Shown in pieces: positions 17,655-27,030 of a stretch of 64,000 bases of DNA. Position numbers and translations under genes: made by a program. Below the pieces are notes generated by a model that saw only the letters and a list, made by a program, of their open reading frames with translations, was not told where the DNA came from and ran no database searches. The DNA comes from Candidatus Finniella inopinata (GTDB lineage Bacteria; Pseudomonadota; Alphaproteobacteria; Holosporales; Holosporaceae), in the NCBI GenBank assembly GCA_945888455.1, contig CAMCZV010000004.1:83551-147550 (forward strand), given 5' to 3'. Position 1 is the stretch's first letter. Every line of letters starts with the position of its first letter.

Positions 17655-18647
17655 TTACACAGAACACGTCGCAGGGGCAAAGGCCGCGCATGCACGCAAC
17701 AATCGGTCATTAATGGCGCAGCCTAGGCCCGTCTGGGGAATGGGCATAACAGCGATTGTTTGGCACGCGCTTTGATCCAATTGGTGTAAAGCCGCAAACA
17801 AATTGGCCGCAGCTTGGGTAGTATTGCCCTCTAAACTCAGTTGTACACACACATTTGCACCCAATAATGGTGGACCAAAGGCCAACAGACCTTCACCATC
17901 TTTGATATGGGTCGCATTTAAACGCAGGGGTTTTTTAGGGGCATAATGGGCCAACAACTGGCCAGGACACAATACTTTGATGTCAGGGGCAGGGTTTGTG
18001 GTAATGGCATCGCCTTTTCCAGGTGCATAATCTGAAACTGAGGGTTCTTGAAACCCCAGCAATAGGGTGCTGATGTCTTCGACCGACAAAGCACCAGGAC
18101 GCAATATATTGATGGGCCAAGTGCGGCCATCCAAAATGGTGGACTCTAGACCATAAACACACGGCCCACCGTCTAAAATCGGTACATCCAAATCTTTGGC
18201 CACGTGCGCCGCAGTGGTGGGGCTGAGCTGGCCTGATAAATTGGCGCTGGGGGCCGCCAATGGACCCGGTAGAGCCCTTAAAATGTTTTGGATCATGGGG
18301 TGCGATGGCACCCGAATGGCGGCTGAATTTAATCCACCCGTTGCAGCCAGAGGAATGCGTGATGTGGGCGTCAACGATAACACCAACGTTAACGGCCCAG
18401 GCCAACATGCCGCAGCCAAATGCTGAGCCCACGGCGTCCAAACCACATCAGTCCTCGTATCTTCTAAACAGGCGTAATGTAAAATTAATGGATTGTGCTG
18501 GGGGCGATTTTTTAACGCATAAATATGTTGAACCGCTTGTTCATCATAACCCAGACCCGCCAATCCATAGACCGTTTCCGTCGGCAAGGCCACAACCTCT
18601 TTGTTTAAAAGAAGGTTTATGGCCCGATTAATATCCGTAAAAATCAT
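17655..18647 (-). CDS. tsaC: Threonylcarbamoyl-AMP synthase (Sua5/YrdC/YwlC)
   Basis: This enzyme makes threonylcarbamoyl-AMP from threonine, bicarbonate and ATP, the first step of t6A modification at position 37 of ANN-decoding tRNAs. The YrdC domain shows LPTETVYGLAGLG, the substrate motif KNRPQHNPLI, and SANLSGQLSPTTA. The 330-residue length and the C-terminal extension (about residues 215-330, with a Sua5-type linker ending in LAHYAPKKPLRL) identify the long Sua5 form, not the short TsaC. The start ATG at 18647 begins directly with the domain. Confidence 0.93.
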   Translation of the reverse strand: MIFTDINRAINLLLNKEVVALPTETVYGLAGLGYDEQAVQHIYALKNRPQHNPLILHYACLEDTRTDVVWTPWAQHLAAACWPGPLTLVLSLTPTSRIPLAATGGLNSAAIRVPSHPMIQNILRALPGPLAAPSANLSGQLSPTTAAHVAKDLDVPILDGGPCVYGLESTILDGRTWPINILRPGALSVEDISTLLLGFQEPSVSDYAPGKGDAITTNPAPDIKVLCPGQLLAHYAPKKPLRLNATHIKDGEGLLAFGPPLLGANVCVQLSLEGNTTQAAANLFAALHQLDQSACQTIAVMPIPQTGLGCAINDRLLRACAAFAPATCSV

Positions 18648-18719
18648 GGATTTTTTTGGTAATGATAAGGTGTAGCCATTATTTTGGACAAACCAAATAC
18701 AAGATCTTCAGTTATTGTG

Positions 18720-19694
18720 TCAGAAAAAACCCTTGCCCTCAACCTTGGTTCCTTTTTTATCGGGTGCATTATTCACACCATCCATCGTGGGTAAGCTCTT
18801 TCCAAACACCATGGCTTCTTTTAATTGCTGGCCAATATCCGAAACACTGCCTGGGGTGTACGGCACCATGATGGTGTTCATTTTTCCACCCATTCCCATT
18901 TCTTTCAGGGTATCAAAATATTGGGTCATTAAAATCAAGTGCATAATGGCATCGTGATCGGCACCTGGGATGTGGGCCTGAAAATCGCAAAGAGACTCTT
19001 TTAATCCATCCATAATGGCTTTGCGTTGCCAAGAAATGCCTTTTCCGTGCAGAGCTTTGCTTTCGGCTTCGGCCTCGGCCTGTTTAACCTTTAAGATTTT
19101 TTCAGCTTCACCACGCTCATTGGCGGCAATGCGTAAACGTTGGGCCTCGTTAATTTCATTCATGGCGGCTTTGACTTTGGCGTCCGGCATAATATCCGTG
19201 ACCAACGTTTGCGTAATGTCATAACCAAAATTATTCATGACCTCTTTTAATTCATCGCGCACAGAAAGGGCAATGTCATCCTTGGTGGAAAATACATCGT
19301 CTAGCCTAATTTTGGGAACCCGAGAACGCACCACATCAAATACAAAAGCTTTGATTTGCTTTTCTGGATCATCCAGAGTATAAAACGCATCAAACACTTT
19401 ATGCGGCAAAACCCGATATTGAACGGATGTGGTAATGTCCACAAAAACATCGTCTAATGTCTTGGTTTCCACCTTGATGTCCAATTGCATCAAACGCAAA
19501 CTGACCATACCTGCACATTTGTCCACCACTGGAATTTTAAAATGCAGGCCAGCAGAACATAGGGTGTGAAATTTTCCAAAACGTTCAAGAATATATACCG
19601 ATTGCTGGGGAACGATGATATAGGATGCCACAACGATACAAAGCATAACGACTAATACGAAGACAGCAATCAATGAAAAAAGTGGAATTAACAT
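18720..19694 (-). CDS. SPFH/band-7 protein resembling plant HIR proteins
   Basis: A 324-residue membrane-anchored scaffold protein of the stomatin/prohibitin/flotillin/HflKC superfamily. An N-terminal membrane segment (about residues 3-30) is followed by the SPFH domain and a coiled-coil rich in Ala/Glu (AEAEAESKALHGKG). From memory, runs such as LRLMQLDIKVETKT, VFDVVRSRVPKIRLDD, MNEINEAQRLRIAANE and ITQ/MTQYFDTLKEMG follow plant hypersensitive-induced-response proteins more closely than bacterial QmcA or HflK. No NfeD partner gene is adjacent. Its role is unknown; membrane microdomain organisation is the family theme. Confidence 0.88.
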   Translation of the reverse strand: MLIPLFSLIAVFVLVVMLCIVVASYIIVPQQSVYILERFGKFHTLCSAGLHFKIPVVDKCAGMVSLRLMQLDIKVETKTLDDVFVDITTSVQYRVLPHKVFDAFYTLDDPEKQIKAFVFDVVRSRVPKIRLDDVFSTKDDIALSVRDELKEVMNNFGYDITQTLVTDIMPDAKVKAAMNEINEAQRLRIAANERGEAEKILKVKQAEAEAESKALHGKGISWQRKAIMDGLKESLCDFQAHIPGADHDAIMHLILMTQYFDTLKEMGMGGKMNTIMVPYTPGSVSDIGQQLKEAMVFGKSLPTMDGVNNAPDKKGTKVEGKGFF

Positions 19695-19926
19695 TGTGGT
19701 GGTTTACAATGATTATGAATGATGGTTTATCATAACTCTTTTTTTATAAAATAATATGAATTCTGGGCCTGTTTGTTGCTGTTTTTTATGGTGCCTCTGA
19801 CGCGATCTCTTCTAGATTTTTACAAAATTATTGCCCCGATCATTTTCTTTCTAACCCCATGCTCCCCGCTTTACAGACCCCAAATCCCTTGACCAAGTGC
19901 CCGCACCCATCAAAAACATGTCCTGC

Positions 19927-20862
19927 CTATAAATCTCTGCCCATGGCGAGAAATTTTTTGCGTCTTTTTTCTGCAAAGTGCGTTTGGTTTTTCATGGCCT
20001 GTAATTGAGAAAACAAGCACTGGCTGACACGATCAATGGTTTCTGCACAGTGTCGGTGTGCCCCACCTATGGGTTCTGGAATAATTTCATCAATCACACC
20101 AAGGGATTTTAAATGTTGTGCCGTTAATTTCTGAGCCATCGCCGCATCTTGTTTCTTGGTGGCCGTACGCCACAAAATAGAAGCGCACCCTTCAGGGGAA
20201 ATCACAGAATAGACAGAGTGTTCCAACATGGCAATAAAATTGGCTGTGGCAAAGGCGACTGCTCCCCCCGATCCCCCTTCTCCGATAATGATGGATAAAA
20301 TGGGTACTTTGATTTTTAAACTGGTGTCAATGCATTCGGCAATGGCTTGGGCTTGACCGCGTTCTTCGGCCTGCGTTCCCGCAGCTGCCCCAGGGGTATC
20401 CACCAAAAAAACCACAGGCAATCGAAATCGTTCGGCCAGCACCATTAATCGTTGGGCTTTTCGATACCCTTCTGGGCTGGCCATGCCAAAATGATGGTGA
20501 ATGCGCGATGTGGTGTCGTGACCTTTTTCATGGCCCATAATCATGATGGGTATGCCCTTGAATAACCCCATTCCAGATACAACGGCATGATCTTCACCGA
20601 ATAGACGATCGCCAGACAGGGGCACAAACTTATCCATCATGGCCGCAATGTAATCGCGGGCTTTTGGACGCTCTGGCAACCGAGCCACTTGAACCTTATC
20701 CCAAGGCGATAAATTTTTGTACAAATCGGACAGAGATTTGTGGTACTTTTTTTCCAGTTTTTGAATGTCTTCGTTGATCTTCAAAGACAAAGGCGCTGGC
20801 AGGGTTTTTAACCCCTCAATTCGATCTTTAAGCTCTTTGATATGGTTTTCAAAATCCAACAT
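19927..20862 (-). CDS. accA: Acetyl-CoA carboxylase carboxyltransferase subunit alpha
   Basis: AccA with AccD moves the carboxyl group from carboxybiotin to acetyl-CoA to make malonyl-CoA, the first step of fatty acid synthesis. The 311-residue protein has the normal length and N-terminal helical part (FENHIKELKDRIEGL). Family stretches include GDRLFGEDHAVVSGMG, VVFLVDTPGAAAG and IIGEGGSGGAVAFATA, the last providing oxyanion-hole glycines. It lies downstream of mlaC on the same strand. Confidence 0.97.
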   Translation of the reverse strand: MLDFENHIKELKDRIEGLKTLPAPLSLKINEDIQKLEKKYHKSLSDLYKNLSPWDKVQVARLPERPKARDYIAAMMDKFVPLSGDRLFGEDHAVVSGMGLFKGIPIMIMGHEKGHDTTSRIHHHFGMASPEGYRKAQRLMVLAERFRLPVVFLVDTPGAAAGTQAEERGQAQAIAECIDTSLKIKVPILSIIIGEGGSGGAVAFATANFIAMLEHSVYSVISPEGCASILWRTATKKQDAAMAQKLTAQHLKSLGVIDEIIPEPIGGAHRHCAETIDRVSQCLFSQLQAMKNQTHFAEKRRKKFLAMGRDL

Positions 20863-20937
20863 AGGGACCGATCACGATGGCGTTTTTTACGTATTGTACC
20901 AAATATACTCCGCTGTGACGACCCTATTCTTTGATTA

Positions 20938-21606
20938 TTACGCCTTGCGTACCGATGCTGGTTTAGACGTTGCGCCTCTCTTTGAAACTTGGCCCTCTAT
21001 GGCCTTTAAAAAGGCAGGTATTGCATTACGATTTTGACGCATCAAAGAGGCATACTCTTTTCTTTTGGCATCAACCAAATCCAATTTTTCGACAAAAAGA
21101 TTGCGTATTTTTCCGGCTGCCACCTGAAAGCGAACATCCACAGTGCGGCCGTCTTCTGCATTGATCACTTTGCAATGCGCATCGTATGCATTGGGTTTGT
21201 TTTGAACAGGGGCGATTTTGGCGATTTCTAGGCTGCTGAGGTATTTTTTAGATACCCTTTGGAACGTCCGAACCACATTTTGTGTTAACAGATTTTTGAA
21301 GTGTGTTTTTTCTGCGTTGGAAAAAGACTTCCAATGGGGAAATAAGATATAGGATGCAATTTTATCAATATCCCAAATGGACAAAACCAATGCCGTCAGC
21401 TGATCCGCCTTTGTTTTTTCAGATGTTTTGCCAGAGGTAATCTGTTTTGCCGATTCGTACAAACGGTTGATCAGCAATTTTGCGGAATGTGCTCCTGCAT
21501 CTGCAGAAGCCGAATCAATAGAAGACTGTTTTTTGGATGTTTGGGGGCCGGCAACAATACTGTTGCAAAGAATGGTGCAAAAGCAAATGAATAATAGGTG
21601 ATTCAT
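20938..21606 (-). CDS. mlaC: MlaC-family periplasmic phospholipid carrier
   Basis: A 222-residue exported protein with an N-terminal signal sequence (MNHLLFICFCTILCNSIVAG). The body fits the MlaC/Ttg2D family: repeated helices, the stretch IWDIDKIASYILFPHWKSFSNAEK, and NAEDGRTVDVRFQV. MlaC carries phospholipids between outer and inner membrane. It lies next to mlaA on the same strand, which supports the call. The ABC parts of the system (mlaD, mlaE, mlaF) are not in the window. The C-terminal tail is basic (KRGATSKPASVRKA). Confidence 0.85.
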   Translation of the reverse strand: MNHLLFICFCTILCNSIVAGPQTSKKQSSIDSASADAGAHSAKLLINRLYESAKQITSGKTSEKTKADQLTALVLSIWDIDKIASYILFPHWKSFSNAEKTHFKNLLTQNVVRTFQRVSKKYLSSLEIAKIAPVQNKPNAYDAHCKVINAEDGRTVDVRFQVAAGKIRNLFVEKLDLVDAKRKEYASLMRQNRNAIPAFLKAIEGQVSKRGATSKPASVRKA

Positions 21607-21764
21607 AATGAAAAACTCGTGTAATAACTTGAACTGACGATTGTCATATGGTTTTTATCAGGCTGCTCGATCCATCTTATAACCAAAACAATGTACAAGG
21701 AGAAATATAGGTACTGGGACAGTATACCATTAAAATGTGATTTTTGTCTGAAAAATTATATCCC

Positions 21765-22649
21765 CTAATCCAATAAATCGGGTGGCTGTTCTGTGGCCGA
21801 ATCTGTGGTTTTTGCGGTGCCCTCTGTCCCCCTTACATCATCATCGTCCAATAAATCGGGTGGCTGTTCTGTGGCCAAATCTGTGGTTTTTGCGGTGCCC
21901 TCTGTCCCCCTTACATCATCATCACCACGTGACATTAAGTAGGTGTTACGCAAAGCCTCGTACCCATCGTCAAAGGTTTCTCCTAAGTCGTATTGTATGC
22001 TGGTAATTTTGGCTTGAGTGATCAAATACGATGCAGGATAATAGGCTATCGCCGTTTTTTTGTAATAGGTTGTGGGCAAAAGGGTGCAATCCACGGCTTG
22101 ACCAATGGCATCACGCAAACTGCTGGGGCCTAAAAGAGGCATGACCAAAAAGGGCCCCGGCGGAACCTTTAAAATTCCTTGCAACGTCTTTCCAAAATCT
22201 TGACGCTGGGGTGTAATCTTTAATACGGATGCAAAATCAAACAACCCACACAGGCCAAAGGTCAGGTTAAAGAACAATCGTGCCGTATGGGCCAAAAAGT
22301 CATGGATTTTGCCTTGAAACACACAGTTGGCTATGCTCATAGGCGTTTCCACCGTATCCATTACACTGGTGATGCGATTTTTTATACACAGCGGCATAAC
22401 CCGATAAAAACCAATAAATGGGCGAAAAATACTGTTATCCAAGGCGTTATTAAAGGAAAACATGGCCCGATTAAAGGATTCCAGTGGATCTCTGGGGTCT
22501 TTTGCAATGGGCTCATCTTTAGGCTCTTTGTCATTCGTTGGGTTAACGGGCGGGTGCCGGTAATGGGGCGCAGAAACGCATAAACATTGGGGGTGGTGCT
22601 TTGCGCATCCTGACAGGGCAAGGCCAAATAATAAAATACGAAAACACAT
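21765..22649 (-). CDS. mlaA: MlaA/VacJ-family outer-membrane lipoprotein
   Basis: MlaA removes mislocalised phospholipids from the outer leaflet of the outer membrane. The 294-residue protein starts with a lipoprotein signal (lipobox LSGC near residue 15). It carries family stretches DPLESFNRAMFSFNNALDN, PRQ-type TPQRQDFGKTL, PPGPFLVMPLLGPSSLRD and SYLITQAKI. The C-terminal 50 residues are a low-complexity acidic tail made of two near-identical 26-residue copies (VRGTEGTAKTTD...QPPDLLD). It is eight bases downstream of pssA and upstream of mlaC. Confidence 0.95.
   Translation of the reverse strand: MCFRILLFGLALSGCAKHHPQCLCVSAPHYRHPPVNPTNDKEPKDEPIAKDPRDPLESFNRAMFSFNNALDNSIFRPFIGFYRVMPLCIKNRITSVMDTVETPMSIANCVFQGKIHDFLAHTARLFFNLTFGLCGLFDFASVLKITPQRQDFGKTLQGILKVPPGPFLVMPLLGPSSLRDAIGQAVDCTLLPTTYYKKTAIAYYPASYLITQAKITSIQYDLGETFDDGYEALRNTYLMSRGDDDVRGTEGTAKTTDLATEQPPDLLDDDDVRGTEGTAKTTDSATEQPPDLLD
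21769..21924. repeat. 78-base tandem duplication at the 3' end of mlaA
   Basis: Two copies (21769-21846 and 21847-21924) differ at only a couple of positions, one of which changes Leu to Ser. The unit is a multiple of three, so the frame is kept and the protein tail is lengthened by 26 residues. Confidence 0.9.
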
Positions 22650-22657
22650 AATGTTTA

Positions 22658-23437
22658 TTATCTCTTTTTAGAGTAAAACCAATATCCGCTGATGGGCAAC
22701 AGTAAAATATAGACCGCAGAAAGGATCAATAAGGTTTCCCAAGGGGCACTGAAAAGACCTGCAATAACGGCTAAAATAGCCATGCAAAAGATGCCGAAAA
22801 AATGCTCGGCAATGACGATTTTCTTAAAGACAAAGGTGGGGTATCGACTGATGGTTAAAATGGATGCGGCAATAATGACCAATGCGTATATCCAGACTGG
22901 AATATGGACATCAAATACAAAGGAAAAGATCATGGGCGTTAACATCAACAACGCGCCTGCTGGTGCCGGAACCCCCATAGAAAATACCGACGACTGATTG
23001 GGCAGCGTGTTAAATCGGGCCAATCTCCACGCCATGCACGCACTGAAAAACAAACTTAACCCCCATCCCTTGTTTCCCCAATTGGATAAAGAATAACAGT
23101 ACGTAATCAGCGCTGGCGCTACCCCAAAATTAATGAAATCCACCAACGAGTCTAATTCTGCACCAAAGGCAGAGCTGGATTTTAACAGGCGTGCAACACG
23201 TCCGTCCAAACCATCCAAAATGCCAGCAATCAGTACACTGGCCACCGCATTTCTCCAATGTTCAGAAAAACCATATTGGATGGATGACAGCCCCATGCAT
23301 AGGGCAGACAGGGTAATCATATTGGGCAAGATGCGTCCAATGGATGGGGATTTCCATTTTTCCTTCCAGCGCACCACTTTGTCCGCATTGGATTGTGTTG
23401 GCAGGGTGCGTATCAGGCTGGTTTTCTGTTTTTTCAT
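22658..23437 (-). CDS. pssA: CDP-diacylglycerol--serine O-phosphatidyltransferase
   Basis: PssA makes phosphatidylserine, the precursor of phosphatidylethanolamine, at the inner membrane. The CDP-alcohol phosphotransferase motif is intact (DGLDGRVARLLKSSSAFG, then ELDSLVD), and FGVAPALI and WRLARFN are typical of the type II enzyme. The start taken is ATG at 23437, eight bases after the rpiB stop; a start at 23506 would overlap rpiB by about 60 bases. The 259 residues contain about eight membrane segments. psd, often adjacent, is absent. Confidence 0.94.
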   Translation of the reverse strand: MKKQKTSLIRTLPTQSNADKVVRWKEKWKSPSIGRILPNMITLSALCMGLSSIQYGFSEHWRNAVASVLIAGILDGLDGRVARLLKSSSAFGAELDSLVDFINFGVAPALITYCYSLSNWGNKGWGLSLFFSACMAWRLARFNTLPNQSSVFSMGVPAPAGALLMLTPMIFSFVFDVHIPVWIYALVIIAASILTISRYPTFVFKKIVIAEHFFGIFCMAILAVIAGLFSAPWETLLILSAVYILLLPISGYWFYSKKR

Positions 23438-23444
23438 CGATGTA

Positions 23445-23912
23445 TTATTCGGCTGGAGGGAAATGATAGGGAGCGTGGTGGGCCAGTATGGGATCAAATT
23501 GCGCAATTCTGTTGGCGTGTCGTCCTTGCTGAAATGGGGTTTTTAAAAAGGCAGACAAACACGCTGTTGCCACAGATTGTGACATTAATCGGCCAGGCAA
23601 GACCAGAATGTTGGCATTGTTGTGGGCGCGCGCCATTTCTGCCATGTGGGGATCGGTGCATAATGCCGCCCCTATGCCCGGAAATCGATTGGCTGCCATA
23701 CTCATGCCTATGCCTGTTCCACAAATCAAGACCCCCACCCATCCTTGATAAACATGCTGCACAACAAACGGAACAGCATCAGGATAATTGATGGGGTCTT
23801 TTGTTAGGGTTTGATGGCCGTAATTCCAAAAAATCTTTGGAAATTGCTGAATCAGAGCATTGGCCAGATCCATGCCAGCATGATCCCAACCGATGGTAAT
23901 ACGACGAATCAT
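23445..23912 (-). CDS. rpiB: Ribose-5-phosphate isomerase B
   Basis: RpiB interconverts ribose 5-phosphate and ribulose 5-phosphate in the pentose phosphate pathway. The start ATG at 23912 gives MIRRITIGWDHAG, the family opening with the conserved DHAG. Further signature stretches are LICGTGIGMSMAANRFPGIGAAL and ARAHNNANILVLPGR. An alternative TTG start seven codons upstream is less likely. About 155 residues, normal. It is the first gene of the rpiB-pssA-mlaA-mlaC-accA run. Confidence 0.95.
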   Translation of the reverse strand: MIRRITIGWDHAGMDLANALIQQFPKIFWNYGHQTLTKDPINYPDAVPFVVQHVYQGWVGVLICGTGIGMSMAANRFPGIGAALCTDPHMAEMARAHNNANILVLPGRLMSQSVATACLSAFLKTPFQQGRHANRIAQFDPILAHHAPYHFPPAE

Positions 23913-24156
23913 AAAGATAATGTTGGACAACAAGGGTATCTTTTATATTGTGTTGAAAAAGACAGGGATTGGCAATATGCGCTGCAAGGAATAGGGTTAG
24001 GGGTGATTTACGTTTTTATTTGGAAAAGATTGTAAAAAAAATCTTTTTGCCTGGTTTACGAAGTTTAAGAAACAGTTTAGGATGATTTTTGCAAACACCA
24101 AGATAATTTTTCATATTGAATATTTTCTAAAAATCATTAAATAGAGGGGGCTTCTT

Positions 24157-27030
24157 ATGAAAAAAGTAATACCCTGTCTGGTAATAATAATGCTTGCCCT
24201 GTGTCCTAGCCTGATTGACATCAAGAATAAAGTTTTGTATTCATCCAAACGTGAATATCAGATGCCCCTTGACCAACAATCCAGATTAAAAACGAACTTT
24301 TTCCCAGAAAGTCTAAAAAAAACTGCTGATGCACGTGACGCATTAACGCCTGCAGCATTGGGTGCTGATATGCAAACCGACTCCCTAGGATTCTCTTTTC
24401 GCCTTCTGGATCAAAAAGACCAAAAAACAAACCAAGGAATGACCCAAAAGCAACGGGGTTTACGCCTGGGCGTGAGGGTTTTCTCGAAACTTTTTCCTTT
24501 TTCTTTTCCTTCCTGTTTTCTAAAAAAGAAAGCCCCTAGAAAGAACGCCCCTAGAGCCATACCCAGACTAGCCCAAAGTGATGCCCAAGTCCAAATATCG
24601 CAGCCTTTGGAGGTATTTGTTCAACAAAAAATTCTCGCCCAGATCCCAATGGATGAAAAATCAAAGCCGTACGCTGAAAAAAAAGAGATCAGATTGCAAA
24701 GTTTTTCTGATGATTTAGGTCACCATGGATCAACAGAGATCAGGACAGAGCAGGGCTGTTTTCACGATGTATCTGCAAAAGTAACCCGGGAAAAAACCCA
24801 TGGAGCAAAAAAGATTTGTTTTGAAAATATTTGTTTTGAAAATGATCTTGATGGCAAGAATGACAGCACTCGTGTTTCCATTGATGCTGCCCCTGTTGAT
24901 GCCAAGGCCGTGGATTTCAAATGCTCCTTCACCACGCACCAAGTGTTCGAAAACGCGCCTGTTTTTTACAGTCAAGCGTGTCAAAAATATCCTCATCAAG
25001 CAGGCAATCATAATGAAGACGCTGTTACGTCCCTTGTTCAGACTGAACAATCCTGCCCTATCCAAGCTCTGACACCTGAGACAAAAAAAACTCCTGTAAA
25101 CACTTTACACCCTGTAGATGAATGTATTGATCCAGAACTGGCTTGGGCAGCGGATTATAATCCTAGAGATGACATACGTATGTTACCCCGTATGGAGCCT
25201 TTTTTTGAAAATTGTGTAATGGAACCCAGAGATAATTCCGAAATATTTCTGCCCAAAACAGATGCATTATTTGTTAATGAGGACTATACATATACGAATG
25301 AAATGAATATTGAGTTACTGCCTGAAACACCTTTGCTCCTGGGTCCAAATGAAGAGCTGCTAAGAGCACAGGCAGAAGCAGCAGAGGCCCTAAGACTGGC
25401 GGATGAAGCGGAGAAGAGTAGACTCGCAGCACAGCAGGAAGCGGAAAGAGTACAGCAGGCAGAAGCAGCAGAGGCCCTAAGACTCGCGGAGGAGGAGGCA
25501 GCAGAGGCCCAAAGACTGGCGGATGAAGCGGAGAAGAGTAGACTCGCAGCAGAGGCCCTAAGACTCGCGGAGGAGGAGAAGAGTAGACTCGCAGCACAGA
25601 AGGAGGCAGATGAGCTAAGAGCACAGCAGGCAGTAGAGCAGGCAGCAGAAGCAGCGGAGGCCAAAAGACTGGCAGAGGAAAAGAAGAGACTGTTGGAAGA
25701 GGAGAAGAGTAGACTCGCAGCACAGAAGGAAGCAGATGAGCTAAGAGCACAGCAGGCAGAAGCAGAGGCCCAAAGACTGGAGCAGAAAACAAATCTCATT
25801 TCAACAAATATCAATTCTGATTCAACAAAATTCAATTCTAACTTTAGTTTTGATTTATTAATCGAACCTGAATCCTTATTAATCAACACTAAATCCTTAT
25901 TAAGAAAACCTGAACACATTGAAAAAGTCGCTTTGGGTGAATGTTATCGCATAATAAATGGGAGTTTAAAGAATCAAATCGTTCGATTTATTGTAAGTGA
26001 AAAATGTCGTGCCGAGTACCAGATTTTTAAGACTGAAGAAAGGGGGAACAACTGGGGTAAAATCAAGGGTTGGTTCGGGATACCAAAAGAAAGAACCTTG
26101 AGACGCTTGTTAGAATGGGGAAGTTTGTATGACATCAATGGCTTGCCCATTCATTTAATGGAAGAAAAAGGTGAAGAAAAACTAAATATAATGTATCTTG
26201 AAAAATGCCCTATGTCAGATTTTTTGAATAAAAATCCCGTGATACAACAAGACGTTACTTTTGCAAAAATTGATTATCAGAATGATGTTACCAACTGCTG
26301 TATGGCGAAAGGAGGTTGTTTTGAAACAACGAGTGAAAAATACAAGGCCACTAGAGTTGACAAAAAACCATTGTATAAAACAGATTTTTGCTATGATTCA
26401 CAGAATTTGGTTAAATATTTGGAATTCATAAAAATCAATGGGAGAGGAGAAACAGCAGGGCAAAAATCCAAACCAAGTGGTCTGCTGAAGATCTTGCAAA
26501 ATGATCAAATGACCCTAGATCGCAAGATGCTGCCGGATGGGGGTATGGAGGATATCTTATTATTAGATGGCGGAAAAGGACAGATAAGCATATTAAAAGA
26601 AGACTCAATTGTAATCATTAATGATATCATCCAGGAAAAGGACGTCAAAAATTCTGGTGACACAGAGATTAGACCAATTGGTGGGGACGCTCTGAAAATA
26701 ATTACTCAAACAAATCCTCAACCGTCTCAACTAAAACCGAAAAAAATAACAGGCCAAAGAGGAGCGTCTAATAATTTAACCATTGATGTAAAATCTTCTG
26801 TTTTGGGCGAGAGGGATCCGAATACACCACATCCGAATACACCACATCCGAATACACCACAGAATCAACAAGATATAAAGAGCGCGTATGAAACAAACAC
26901 CCCCGTCAACAAAAACAAAGCACGTCGAACGAGCAAAACGAGCAAAAAAATAAACGAGAAAAACGAGAACACCCCGCTGTTCAAAAAAAGGAAAATATCG
27001 TCCCAAAGCGAGAACAGGCTTTTAGAGTAA
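24157..27030 (+). CDS. Large exported protein with an Ala/Glu-rich coiled coil
   Basis: I do not recognise this 957-residue protein. It starts with a hydrophobic signal-like segment (KVIPCLVIIMLALCPSL) after a strong AGAGGGGG ribosome site. Residues about 403-544 form a highly repetitive charged helix built of units such as EALRLADEAEKSRLAAQ and KEADELRAQQA, like the coiled coils of TolA or of secreted effectors. The N-terminal 400 residues are polar with short duplications (ICFENICFEND); residues 545-800 contain many cysteines and may fold; the C-terminus has three PNTPH-type repeats and a Lys-rich end. Codon use in the repeat favours GCA/GAG and differs from the flanks. It is flanked by rpiB (divergent) and lpxA. 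It could be a surface or secreted host-interaction protein; this is inference. Confidence 0.7.
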   Translation: MKKVIPCLVIIMLALCPSLIDIKNKVLYSSKREYQMPLDQQSRLKTNFFPESLKKTADARDALTPAALGADMQTDSLGFSFRLLDQKDQKTNQGMTQKQRGLRLGVRVFSKLFPFSFPSCFLKKKAPRKNAPRAIPRLAQSDAQVQISQPLEVFVQQKILAQIPMDEKSKPYAEKKEIRLQSFSDDLGHHGSTEIRTEQGCFHDVSAKVTREKTHGAKKICFENICFENDLDGKNDSTRVSIDAAPVDAKAVDFKCSFTTHQVFENAPVFYSQACQKYPHQAGNHNEDAVTSLVQTEQSCPIQALTPETKKTPVNTLHPVDECIDPELAWAADYNPRDDIRMLPRMEPFFENCVMEPRDNSEIFLPKTDALFVNEDYTYTNEMNIELLPETPLLLGPNEELLRAQAEAAEALRLADEAEKSRLAAQQEAERVQQAEAAEALRLAEEEAAEAQRLADEAEKSRLAAEALRLAEEEKSRLAAQKEADELRAQQAVEQAAEAAEAKRLAEEKKRLLEEEKSRLAAQKEADELRAQQAEAEAQRLEQKTNLISTNINSDSTKFNSNFSFDLLIEPESLLINTKSLLRKPEHIEKVALGECYRIINGSLKNQIVRFIVSEKCRAEYQIFKTEERGNNWGKIKGWFGIPKERTLRRLLEWGSLYDINGLPIHLMEEKGEEKLNIMYLEKCPMSDFLNKNPVIQQDVTFAKIDYQNDVTNCCMAKGGCFETTSEKYKATRVDKKPLYKTDFCYDSQNLVKYLEFIKINGRGETAGQKSKPSGLLKILQNDQMTLDRKMLPDGGMEDILLLDGGKGQISILKEDSIVIINDIIQEKDVKNSGDTEIRPIGGDALKIITQTNPQPSQLKPKKITGQRGASNNLTIDVKSSVLGERDPNTPHPNTPHPNTPQNQQDIKSAYETNTPVNKNKARRTSKTSKKINEKNENTPLFKKRKISSQSENRLLE
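25366..25790 (+). repeat. Degenerate tandem repeats encoding a coiled coil
   Basis: Blocks such as GAGAAGAGTAGACTCGCAGC recur at least four times with interspersed GAGGCCCTAAGACT blocks. The arrangement is mosaic, not strictly periodic, as from repeated unequal exchange. The antisense frame is also open here, which is a by-product of the composition. Confidence 0.85.
26818..26862 (+). repeat. Three 15-base tandem repeats
   Basis: The unit CCGAATACACCACAT is present three times in a row (last base differs in copy three), encoding P-N-T-P-H three times near the C-terminus of the 957-residue protein. Confidence 0.9.

Noticed and set aside
25274..25919. Two long minus-strand frames rich in Ser, Leu, Pro and Ala
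   Set aside because: They are antisense to the coiled-coil repeat; the regular repeat keeps several frames open.
26545..26590. UvrC-like motif LLLDGGKGQISIL in the 957-residue protein
   Set aside because: It resembles the LIDGGKGQL stretch of the UvrC nuclease domain, but neighbouring UvrC residues are absent and the rest of the protein is unrelated, so it is probably chance.
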